Assembly (NCBI GenBank): GCA_038246575.1
Contig: JBBRVU010000077.1
Location: forward strand, 1-17,582
DNA length: 17,582 nt
Reading direction: 5' to 3'
Origin: JACCUZ01 sp038246575
GTDB lineage: Bacteria > Actinomycetota > Actinomycetes > JACCUZ01
In this document: piece after piece, positions 1 through 6,192 of the stretch
Numbering within the stretch: the first letter of the stretch is position 1
How the letters are laid out: every line of letters starts with the position of its first letter
Position numbers and translations under genes: made by a program
The notes under the pieces: generated by a model
The model's database searches: none
The model's input: the letters and a program-made list of their open reading frames with translations, nothing else
Told to the model about the DNA's origin: nothing

Positions 1-1
1 G

Positions 2-358
2 CCACTGCGGCACGCCCTCGAGGTGCGGCATCCGACGTACGAGACGCCGGCGTTCCTCGAGCTGCTGCGCGAGCACCGGATCGCAGTGGTCACCGCCGAC
101 ACCGCCGGGAAGTGGCCGCTGCTGCTCGAACCGACCACCGAGGACCTGGCCTACGTGCGCCTGCACGGCGCCGAGGAGCTCTATGCGAGCGGGTACGACG
201 ACGCCGCGCTCGACGTCTGGGCCGCCCGGGTGGGGGAGTGGCATGAGCAGGGCCGAGACGTCGTCGTCTACTTCGACAACGACGTCAAGGTGCGCGCCCC
301 CTTCGACGCCGCGCGGCTGGCCGGGCGGTTGCCGGAAACCCGGCTGACGAAGCCCTGA
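2..358 (+). CDS. DUF72 (YecE-like) family protein, C-terminal part, 5' end outside window
   Basis: The reading frame is open from base 2 and ends at TGA 356-358, giving the last 118 residues of a protein that starts before the window. It shows the C-terminal hallmarks of the DUF72/YecE TIM-barrel family: ALEVRHPTY at the window edge, VTADTAGKWP, the segment YVRLHGAEELYASGY, a DxWA motif, and near the end VVVYFDNDVKVRAPFDA. Family members usually have about 230-300 residues, so roughly half is missing here. DUF72 proteins have no firmly established reaction, so no function is assigned. The gene ends 106 bases before the marR start codon. The marR promoter overlaps its last codons, so the two are probably separate transcription units. 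Confidence 0.9.
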   Translation, partial: PLRHALEVRHPTYETPAFLELLREHRIAVVTADTAGKWPLLLEPTTEDLAYVRLHGAEELYASGYDDAALDVWAARVGEWHEQGRDVVVYFDNDVKVRAPFDAARLAGRLPETRLTKP

Positions 359-396
359 ATGCATGTATGCTCCAACCAGTTACATGCGTCATGCAA
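344..396 (+). promoter_or_regulatory. Predicted marR-MFS promoter with MarR-type operator palindrome
   Basis: A plausible sigma-70-like promoter is CTGACG (344-349), a 16-nt spacer, and TATGCT (366-371). Just downstream, at about the expected transcription start, lies the 17-bp imperfect palindrome TTACATG-CGT-CATGCAA (380-396), whose arms match at 6 of 7 positions. A second short palindrome, GCAT-GT-ATGC (361-370), overlaps the -10. The arms GCATGTA (361-367) and TACATGC (381-387) also form a 7-bp inverted repeat. MarR-family regulators commonly bind palindromes of this size over their own promoter, so autorepression of the marR-exporter pair is inferred. Promoter elements were judged by eye. 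Confidence 0.6.
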
Positions 397-464
397 GCAG
401 TTCAGCAACGACCGCGCCCAGCCCGGTCGCCCCAGACCCCGCATCGCAGTGGAGGAGGCACGCC

Positions 465-989
465 ATGGCGGTCGACCACGGCACGGTGACAGCCCTCAGC
501 GAGCAGGTCCTGCGCCTGCACCGCGCGTTCAACACCATGCGCCAGCAGCTCACGACCACCACCGCGTCCAGCGGCGAGGGCGTGGAGTGGGCCGCCTATG
601 GGTTGCTCTTCCAACTGGTCAACGACGGACCTCGCCGCAGCTCGGCGCTTGCCGACGCTGCCTGCGTCGACCCGTCGACCGTGAGCCGGCAGGTCGCCCA
701 GCTGGTCAAGGCCGGCCTGGTCGAGCGGCAGCCCGACCCCGAGGACGGCCGGGCCAGCCTGCTGGTCGCGACCGACCGCGGCCGCGCGGCCTATGCCGCC
801 AAGCAGGAGCACCGGGAGCGGATGTTCGCCCATCTGCTGGAGAGCTGGTCGGAGGCCGACGCCGGCGCTCTGACCGATCTGCTCACCCGCTTCAACGACA
901 GCTTCGTCGAGCAGCGCGCGACCTTGCACGAGGTCGGCAAGGACTCGACGGCACGCATCTTTCGGCACCAGATCGAGGAGAACGTATGA
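465..989 (+). CDS. MarR-family transcriptional regulator
   Basis: The protein has 174 residues from ATG 465. This start is chosen because a strong ribosome site, GGAGGAGG (451-458), lies 6 nt before it. The earlier in-frame ATG at 363 has no such site and would place the operator palindrome inside the coding sequence. The winged helix-turn-helix runs over roughly residues 50-105: RRSSALADAACVDPSTVSRQ as recognition region, then LVKAGLVER and the wing PDPEDGRAS, typical of MarR. Helical dimerisation segments flank it. The stop codon overlaps the ATG of the DHA2 exporter (ATGA), so it is most likely the local repressor of that exporter, released by a drug-like ligand. The ligand cannot be read from sequence. 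Confidence 0.9.
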   Translation: MAVDHGTVTALSEQVLRLHRAFNTMRQQLTTTTASSGEGVEWAAYGLLFQLVNDGPRRSSALADAACVDPSTVSRQVAQLVKAGLVERQPDPEDGRASLLVATDRGRAAYAAKQEHRERMFAHLLESWSEADAGALTDLLTRFNDSFVEQRATLHEVGKDSTARIFRHQIEENV

Positions 990-2830
990 GCACGACCGCA
1001 CCAGGCGCCGCCGTCGCGCACGGCGAGAGCGGGTCAGGCGAGCTGAGTCATCGCCAGATCCTCACGATCCTCTCCGGACTGATGGCGGGCATGTTCCTCG
1101 CCGCGCTGGACCAGACGATCGTCGCCACGTCGATCCGCACCATCGCCGACGACCTGCAGGGTCTGTCGGTGCAGGCCTGGGTGACCACGGCCTACCTCGT
1201 CACCGCCACCATCAGCACGCCGCTCTACGGCAAGCTGTCCGACCTCTACGGTCGTCGGCCGTTCTTCCTCGCCGCGATCTCGATCTTCGTCCTCGGTTCC
1301 GCGCTGAGCGGCTTCGCGACGTCGATGGGCCAGCTCGCCGCGTTCCGGGCCTTCCAGGGTCTAGGCGCCGGCGGACTGTTCTCCCTGGCGCTCACGATCA
1401 TCGGCGACATCGTGCCACCGCGGGAGCGCGCGAAGTACCAGGGCTACTTCCTCGCTGTCTTCGGCACCTCGAGCGTCCTCGGCCCGGTCGTCGGTGGCTT
1501 CCTCGCCGGGCAGAGCTCGATCCTGGGAGTCACCGGGTGGCGCTGGGTCTTCCTGGTCAACGTGCCGGTCGGTGCCGCCGCGCTGATGCTTGTGATGCGC
1601 AGCCTGCACCTGCCGCACACCCGGCGCGAGCACCGCATCGACTGGCCCGGGGCGCTGCTGCTCATCGTCGGCCTGGTGCCGCTGCTGGTCATCGCCGAGC
1701 AGGGTCGCGACTGGGGGTGGGGCTCCGGCCGCGCTCTTCTGGCGTACGGCATAGGAGCGATCGGCATCGCCGGCTTCATCTGGGACCAGGGTCGCTACGG
1801 CGACGACGCACTCCTCCCGCTGCGCCTGTTCCGGGGCCGGACCTTCGGCATCGGCTCCCTGATGAACTTCATCCTGGGCATGGGTATGTTCGGCGGCCTC
1901 GCTGCGCTGCCGCTGTACCTGCAGATCGTCAAAGGGGTCTCGCCGACCGAGGCCGGTCTGCTGCTGCTCCCGCTGACCATGGGCATCATGGGCGCGTCGA
2001 TCTTCTCGGGGCAGGTCATCAGCCGCACCGAGCGCTACAAGAAGTTCCCGGTCATCGGGTCGGGGCTGCTGGTGGTGGCGATGCTCGCCCTGTCGCAGGT
2101 CGGGACCGACACCAGCCTCGGGGTGACGCTGAGCATCGCGTTCTTCTTCGGGGTCGGCCTCGGCTTCAACATGCAGCCGCTGGTGCTGGCGGTGCAGAAC
2201 GCCGTGCCGCCGCAGGACATGGGGGTCGCCACGTCGTCGGCGACGTTCTTCCGCCAGATGGGCGGCACCATGGGCACCGCGATCTTCCTGTCCATCCTGT
2301 TCTCGACCGCCGGCACGAAGATTGCATCGGCGTTCCGGACCGAGATCCCGACGCCCGCCTTCCAGGCGGCGCTGAAGGACCCGGCGTTGCGCAACAACCC
2401 GGCGGACCGTCGGATCATCGACTCGATCACCGGTGGCGGCGAGCTGCCGAAGGGAGCCCTGGACGACACGTCGTTCCTGTCCCAGATCGACTCCCGGCTG
2501 GCGCGCCCGTTCCTCGACGGCTTCTCGTCGTCGATCGACCTGGTGTTCTACACCGCGACAGGCGTGCTGCTGGTGGCCTTCGCCGTGGTCTTCTTCCTGC
2601 CGGAGGAGAAGTTGCGCACGATGTCAGGCATCCAGGCGCGGCAGCAGCAGGACGCGGCGGACGCGGCGGCCCGTGCCACCGCACCCGGGCACGACTCCGG
2701 CGCCGCCGCCGCGGTCTCGGCACCGTCGAGCCAGATGGTCGACGGAGCACTCATGGAGGAGGCCGCTCTGGAGGAGGCCGAGTCCTCGCGGCAGGACGAG
2801 CCGGAAGCGGAACCCTCCGCCCGACCCTGA
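986..2830 (+). CDS. MFS transporter, DHA2 family (14-TMS), drug:H+ antiporter type
   Basis: This 614-residue integral membrane protein starts at ATG 986, overlapping the marR stop by 4 nt. GAGGAG (975-980) precedes the start. Family motifs are visible: LDQTIVATSIRTI in helix 1 (motif D1), GKLSDLYGRRPFF in the first cytoplasmic loop (motif A), and a GTSSVLGPVVGG segment in helix 5 (motif C of exporters). A large extracytoplasmic loop (about residues 450-535) before the last helix is normal for EmrB/QacA-like proteins. The C-terminal tail of about 70 residues after the last helix is Ala-, Gln- and Glu-rich and probably disordered in the cytoplasm. Its role is likely proton-driven export of hydrophobic toxic compounds, controlled by the upstream MarR protein. 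The substrate is not predictable. Confidence 0.93.
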   Translation: MSTTAPGAAVAHGESGSGELSHRQILTILSGLMAGMFLAALDQTIVATSIRTIADDLQGLSVQAWVTTAYLVTATISTPLYGKLSDLYGRRPFFLAAISIFVLGSALSGFATSMGQLAAFRAFQGLGAGGLFSLALTIIGDIVPPRERAKYQGYFLAVFGTSSVLGPVVGGFLAGQSSILGVTGWRWVFLVNVPVGAAALMLVMRSLHLPHTRREHRIDWPGALLLIVGLVPLLVIAEQGRDWGWGSGRALLAYGIGAIGIAGFIWDQGRYGDDALLPLRLFRGRTFGIGSLMNFILGMGMFGGLAALPLYLQIVKGVSPTEAGLLLLPLTMGIMGASIFSGQVISRTERYKKFPVIGSGLLVVAMLALSQVGTDTSLGVTLSIAFFFGVGLGFNMQPLVLAVQNAVPPQDMGVATSSATFFRQMGGTMGTAIFLSILFSTAGTKIASAFRTEIPTPAFQAALKDPALRNNPADRRIIDSITGGGELPKGALDDTSFLSQIDSRLARPFLDGFSSSIDLVFYTATGVLLVAFAVVFFLPEEKLRTMSGIQARQQQDAADAAARATAPGHDSGAAAAVSAPSSQMVDGALMEEAALEEAESSRQDEPEAEPSARP

Positions 2831-2864
2831 CGGGATCCCACGGTCTGCGGGCTCAGGTGACTCG

Positions 2865-2900
2865 CGTCTGGTTCGTCGTCAGCTGACGACGAACCAGACG
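2865..2900. terminator. Perfect 36-bp palindrome, probable bidirectional terminator
   Basis: The two 18-base arms match perfectly with no loop: CGTCTGGTTCGTCGTCAG (2865-2882) and its exact reverse complement (2883-2900). It lies between the MFS stop (2830) and includes the last codons and stop of the convergent ATPase gene (stop 2879-2881). In RNA either strand would form a very stable hairpin. No U-run follows, which is usual for actinobacterial terminators. It most likely terminates both convergent transcripts, though a protein-binding palindrome cannot be excluded. Confidence 0.7.
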
Positions 2901-3256
2901 TGCTTGCCCTCGGCGTCGGTCTGCACGCCCCACTCCTGGGACAGGCTCTCCACCAGGGCAAGGCCGCGGCCGCTCTCCGCTCCGGCATCCGCGTCCCGCG
3001 GCTCGGGCGATGCCGTCGACCCGTCGCGGACGAGCACCCGCAGCGCCTCGCCGTCGCACTCCGCGGCGACCACCAGCGGGGGTCCGCCGTGCTGCACCGC
3101 GTTGGTGACCAGCTCGCTGACCATCAGGACCGCGTCGTCGAGGACCTGACCGCCGTGCTCGGGACAGGTGACACGCTGGAGAAACGCACGGGCCTGCGAC
3201 GGGGCCTCCGGAGACACCATGAGCTCGCACTCGCCCCTGGGCGTTGCGTGGCACAT
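2879..3256 (-). CDS. Small ATP-binding (HATPase_c_2, RsbW/SpoIIAB-like) protein
   Basis: The 125-residue protein consists of a single GHKL-type ATPase domain. The N box is SELVTNAVQHGG (residues 47-58, Asn52 as Mg-ATP ligand). The G1-like motif is VRDGS (76-80), and the G2-like loop is SGRGLALVESLSQEWGV (95-111). This arrangement is typical of the many orphan anti-sigma-factor-like ATPases of actinomycetes, related to RsbW and SpoIIAB, which bind ATP and may phosphorylate or sequester STAS-domain partners. No sigma factor or anti-anti-sigma gene is adjacent, so its partner is unknown. ATG 3256 is chosen, with GGAG 9 nt upstream; an in-frame ATG 12 codons later is an alternative. The last residues WFVVS and the stop are encoded within the 36-bp palindrome. 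Confidence 0.88.
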   Translation of the reverse strand: MCHATPRGECELMVSPEAPSQARAFLQRVTCPEHGGQVLDDAVLMVSELVTNAVQHGGPPLVVAAECDGEALRVLVRDGSTASPEPRDADAGAESGRGLALVESLSQEWGVQTDAEGKHVWFVVS

Positions 3257-3287
3257 ACGGGAGAGCTCCAGACGTGGTGACGGCGAT

Positions 3288-3315
3288 GTTGCCCGGCGAC
3301 TCGCGCCGGGACAAC
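3288..3315. repeat. Inverted repeat in the divergent intergenic region
   Basis: GTTGCCCGGCG (3288-3298), loop ACTCG, then CGCCGGG-A-CAAC (3304-3315) forms an 11-bp stem with a single bulged A. It sits between the divergent ATPase gene (starts 3256) and the desulfurase-like gene (starts 3406). It could be an operator for one or both genes, or a hairpin in the ATPase mRNA leader about 31 nt before the start codon. No U-run follows it. I see no convincing promoter for either gene in 3257-3405. Confidence 0.45.
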
Positions 3316-3405
3316 CGTACTGTTTCCTCGTTCCCGGATCGTGCCGGGTGAATCATGATCGGGTGTGGTGTCGGTCGCGGCGACGTGACCAGGCAGGATG
3401 ACGCC

Positions 3406-4605
3406 ATGGCACTCGACGTCGACTCGGTCCGCTCCTCGTTCCCGGCACTCGGTCAGGGAGCCGCGCACTTCGACGGCCCCGGCGGATCGCAGGTGCCCGA
3501 GCAGGTCGGTCAGGCGGTGGCGGCCACGCTGTGCTCGGCGATCGCCAACCGGGGGACGGTGACCGCGGCCGAGCGGGTGGCCGACGGGGTCGTGACCGAG
3601 GCGCGGGCCGCGATCGCGGATCTTGTGGGCGGGCAGCCGGGCGGGGTGGTCTTCGGCCGGTCCATGACGGCCCTGACCTACGACGTCGCGCGGGCGCTGT
3701 CTGCGCAGTGGGGGGCCGGCGACGAGGTCGTGGTCACCCGTCTGGACCACGACGCGAACATCCGTCCGTGGGTCACCACCGCCGAGCGCGCCGGTGCGAC
3801 GGTCCATTGGGCCGCGTTCGACGCCGACACCGCGGAGCTGCCGGTCGCGGCGGTCACGGACCTGCTGTCCCGGCGGACGCGGGTCGTGGCCGTCACCGGC
3901 GCGTCCAACCTGCTCGGCACCCGGCCCGACGTCGCCGCGATCGCGAAGGCAGCACACGAGGTCGGCGCGCTGGTCTACGTCGACGGGGTGCACCTGACAC
4001 CCCACGCGCCGGTCGACATGGTGGCGATGGGCGCCGACTTCTTCGCCTGCTCGCCCTACAAGTTCTTCGGCCCGCATCATGGCGCCTTGGTCGCCGACCC
4101 CGCGCTTCTCGAGTCCGTGCACACGGACAAGCTGCTGCCCTCGACCGACGCCGTCCCCGAGCGCTTCGAGGTCGGGACGCTGCCCTACGAGCTGCTCGCG
4201 GGCACGACCGCTGCGGTCGACTTCATCGCCGGCCTGGTGCCGGGGGACGGCGACCGGCGGTCGAGGGTGGCGCGGTCGATGGCAGCCGTGGAGGAGCACG
4301 AGGACCAGCTGTTCGCGCTCGTGCTCGAGGGCCTCGGCGCGCTGCCGGAGGTGACGCTGCACGGTCGCCCGGGGCTGCGCACGCCGACCGCGCTCTTCTC
4401 GGTCGCCGGCCACGAGCCGCGCGCGGTCTACGAGCACCTCGCGACGCGCGGCGTGAACGCGCCGGCTAGCAACTTCTACGCCCTGGAGGCCTCCCGGTGG
4501 CTGGGCCTGGGCGATGCCGGCGCGGTCCGGGCCGGCCTCGCCCCGTACACCAGCGCCGAGGACGTGGACCGCCTGATCGCCGGTGTCGCGGAGCTCTGCG
4601 CGTGA
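3406..4605 (+). CDS. Cysteine desulfurase-like PLP enzyme (aminotransferase class V, TIGR01976-type)
   Basis: The 399-residue fold-type I PLP protein starts at ATG 3406, with GGCAGGA 7 nt upstream. Visible elements are HFDGPGGSQVPEQV near the N-terminus (21-34), the GRSMTAL cofactor-phosphate turn (84-90), RLDHDANIRPW with the ring-stacking His (His115), YVDGVHLTPH with the pyridine-binding Asp193, and CSPYKFFGPHHG, in which Lys219 should form the Schiff base. The match is to the cysteine desulfurase-like subfamily, not to IscS or SufS. Where true desulfurases carry the mobile-loop cysteine, this protein reads GVNAPASNFYA (around residue 350) and has none, so sulfur transfer through a persulfide is doubtful. 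The stop overlaps the GTG of an SDR gene (GTGA), implying coupled translation and perhaps a shared substrate. The substrate is unknown. Confidence 0.85.
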   Translation: MALDVDSVRSSFPALGQGAAHFDGPGGSQVPEQVGQAVAATLCSAIANRGTVTAAERVADGVVTEARAAIADLVGGQPGGVVFGRSMTALTYDVARALSAQWGAGDEVVVTRLDHDANIRPWVTTAERAGATVHWAAFDADTAELPVAAVTDLLSRRTRVVAVTGASNLLGTRPDVAAIAKAAHEVGALVYVDGVHLTPHAPVDMVAMGADFFACSPYKFFGPHHGALVADPALLESVHTDKLLPSTDAVPERFEVGTLPYELLAGTTAAVDFIAGLVPGDGDRRSRVARSMAAVEEHEDQLFALVLEGLGALPEVTLHGRPGLRTPTALFSVAGHEPRAVYEHLATRGVNAPASNFYALEASRWLGLGDAGAVRAGLAPYTSAEDVDRLIAGVAELCA

Positions 4606-5351
4606 GCCGGTCGGTGTTGGTCACCGGTGCGTCCCGGGGCATCGGTCGGGCGGTGGCCGAGGCATTCGCCGCGGCCGGGGACCGGGTCGCTGTGCACTAC
4701 GGCAGCTCTGCCGACGGTGCCGCCATGACCCTGTCCGGCTTGGTGGGCGACGGGCACCTGACCGTGCAGGCCGACCTTGCCGACCCCGAGCAGGTGCGCG
4801 CCGCTGTCGAGGCTGCGGCAGAGGGGCTCGGCGGTCTTGATGTCCTGGTCAACAACGCCGGCATCTTCACCGCGCACCCGCCGATGACCTCGTCGTACGC
4901 CGACTGGCAGGCCGCCTGGACCGCCACCCTGTCGGTGAACCTGCTCGGTGCCGCGAACGCGGTGTTCTGTGCGCTGCCACATCTCGCGAGATCCGCGCAG
5001 GGTGCCGTGGTGAACGTGACCAGCCGCGGCGCGTTCCGGGGGGAGCCCGACTGTCCCGCCTACGGGGCTTCGAAGGCGGGCCTGAACGCATTCGGGCAGT
5101 CGATGGCGCTCGCCCTGGCCCCGCACGGCATCAGCGTCGCGTCGGTGGCGCCAGGGTTCGTTGACACCGACATGGCCCAGGAGGTGCTCGACGGCCCCGG
5201 GGGTGACGCCGTCCGCGCCCAGTCGCCGTTCGGCCGGGTGGCCCGCGCCGACGAGGTCGCCGCTGCCGTGCTGTGGCTGGCGGGTCCGGACGCCAGGTTC
5301 GCGAGCGGCACGATCCTCGACGTCAACGGGGCGTCGTACCTGCGCACGTAG
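4602..5351 (+). CDS. SDR family NAD(P)-dependent oxidoreductase
   Basis: The 249-residue classical short-chain dehydrogenase starts at GTG 4602, which overlaps the upstream stop (GTGA) and has GGAG 8 nt before it. The Rossmann glycine motif TGASRGIG is at residues 8-15, NNAG at 84-87, active-site Asn113 in SVNLLGA, Ser141 in VNVTSRG, and the YGASK catalytic pair at Tyr154/Lys158. The post-catalytic PG motif follows at 184-185. The C-terminal segment ASGTILDVNGA is like the FabG-type family end. It would reduce a keto or oxidise a hydroxy group using NAD(P)H; Arg12 after the glycine motif leans towards NADPH. Pairing with the PLP enzyme suggests a short modification pathway, but no substrate can be named. 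Confidence 0.9.
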   Translation: MSRSVLVTGASRGIGRAVAEAFAAAGDRVAVHYGSSADGAAMTLSGLVGDGHLTVQADLADPEQVRAAVEAAAEGLGGLDVLVNNAGIFTAHPPMTSSYADWQAAWTATLSVNLLGAANAVFCALPHLARSAQGAVVNVTSRGAFRGEPDCPAYGASKAGLNAFGQSMALALAPHGISVASVAPGFVDTDMAQEVLDGPGGDAVRAQSPFGRVARADEVAAAVLWLAGPDARFASGTILDVNGASYLRT

Positions 5352-5355
5352 TCAG

Positions 5356-5379
5356 CCGCGCCCCAGGACTCCGGCGCGG
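5356..5379. terminator. Probable bidirectional terminator between convergent SDR and iclR
   Basis: The 28-nt gap between the SDR stop (5349-5351) and the iclR stop (5380-5382) holds an inverted repeat, CCGCGCC (5356-5362) and GGCGCGG (5373-5379), with a 10-nt loop. It is GC-only and lacks a U-run. Its position between converging genes supports a terminator serving both the SDR unit and the long minus-strand glyoxylate operon. Confidence 0.55.
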
Positions 5380-6192
5380 TCAGGGACCGGTGGACGCGAA
5401 CGCTGCCGCCACCTCGTGCAGACCGGCCAGCAGGTCGGCCGACGGCATCGCCGGCACCCGGGCGGCCGGGCCCGACACCGACACGGCGGCAACGAGGACG
5501 TCACCGTCGTGCACGGGAACCGCGATGCACCGCACTCCGAGCTCCTCCTCGCCGTCGTCGACCGCATAGCCCTGTCGGCGGACCGATGTCACGCTCGCGA
5601 GCAGCCGACCGGCGTCGGTCAGGGTGTGCGGGGTGCGAGCAGCGAGGCCGGTTCGGGCGACAAGCGCCGACACGTCGGCGTCGGGCATCCCGCCGAGCAG
5701 GACCTTCCCGACCGCTGTGCTGTGGGCCGGGACGTGCCGGCCCACCTCGGCGAACAGCCGCAGCCGGTGGGCCGAGGGTGCCTGGGCGACGTACACGACG
5801 CTGTCGCCCTCGAGCACAGCGAGGTTGGCGGTCTCGCCGCTGAGCACAACCAGCCGTTCGAGCAGCGGCCGCGCCCCGGACACGAGGGCGCGCCGAGCGC
5901 CGTCGGCGAGGCCGAGCAGCCGGGTGCCGAGCGCGTACCGGCGGCCGGCCCCCTGCCGGGCGTAGCCACGACTGACCAGCGTGCGCAGCAGCCGGTGGGC
6001 GGTGCCGTCCGCGAGGCCGGTGACCGCAGCGACCTCGGAGATGCCCAGCGGTCGCCCGGCGACCGCGAGCGCCTCCAGGACGTCCAGCGCGCGCTCGACG
6101 GACTGCACGCCCGTCGGGGCGCCGCCCGGCACCGACCCCGCGCGGGGGACCGGTGTCGGCCTCTCGCGTGGCGCCGGTGCCGAGGCCCTCAC
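5380..6192 (-). CDS. IclR-family transcriptional regulator, last gene of the glycolate/glyoxylate operon
   Basis: The protein has 270 residues if translation starts at GTG 6192, which overlaps the permease stop (GTGA). A later GTG at the codon opening VQSVERALDVLEAL would remove about 28 residues of Pro/Arg-rich, probably disordered, N-terminus and is an alternative. The winged HTH (about residues 30-95) shows the IclR pattern: VQSVERALDVLEAL, GISEVAAVTGLADGTAHRLL, then LVSRGYAR. The effector domain (about 100-265) includes RHVPAHSTAVGKVLL, EELGVRCIAVPV and VSVSGP. IclR proteins sense small organic acids. In Streptomyces an IclR-family AllR controls allantoin and glyoxylate genes including malate synthase. 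A similar role for glyoxylate or a related ligand, acting on the promoter at about 15020, is inferred from context. Confidence 0.88.
   Translation of the reverse strand: MRASAPAPRERPTPVPRAGSVPGGAPTGVQSVERALDVLEALAVAGRPLGISEVAAVTGLADGTAHRLLRTLVSRGYARQGAGRRYALGTRLLGLADGARRALVSGARPLLERLVVLSGETANLAVLEGDSVVYVAQAPSAHRLRLFAEVGRHVPAHSTAVGKVLLGGMPDADVSALVARTGLAARTPHTLTDAGRLLASVTSVRRQGYAVDDGEEELGVRCIAVPVHDGDVLVAAVSVSGPAARVPAMPSADLLAGLHEVAAAFASTGP

Noticed and set aside
363..464. Upstream in-frame ATG extending MarR by 34 residues
   Set aside because: It has no ribosome site, the extension is low-complexity, and it would contain the operator palindrome; ATG 465 has GGAGGAGG at good spacing.
3319..3355. 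Possible SigB/SigF-type promoter (GTTT ... GGGTGA) before the PLP enzyme
   Set aside because: The -10 reads GGGTGA instead of GGGTA and the spacing is too long, so it was not called.
3124..4437. Long open frame on the minus strand opposite the PLP enzyme
   Set aside because: The Arg/Gly/His-rich composition with no family motifs is typical of antisense shadows in GC-rich DNA; the plus-strand gene has clear catalytic motifs.
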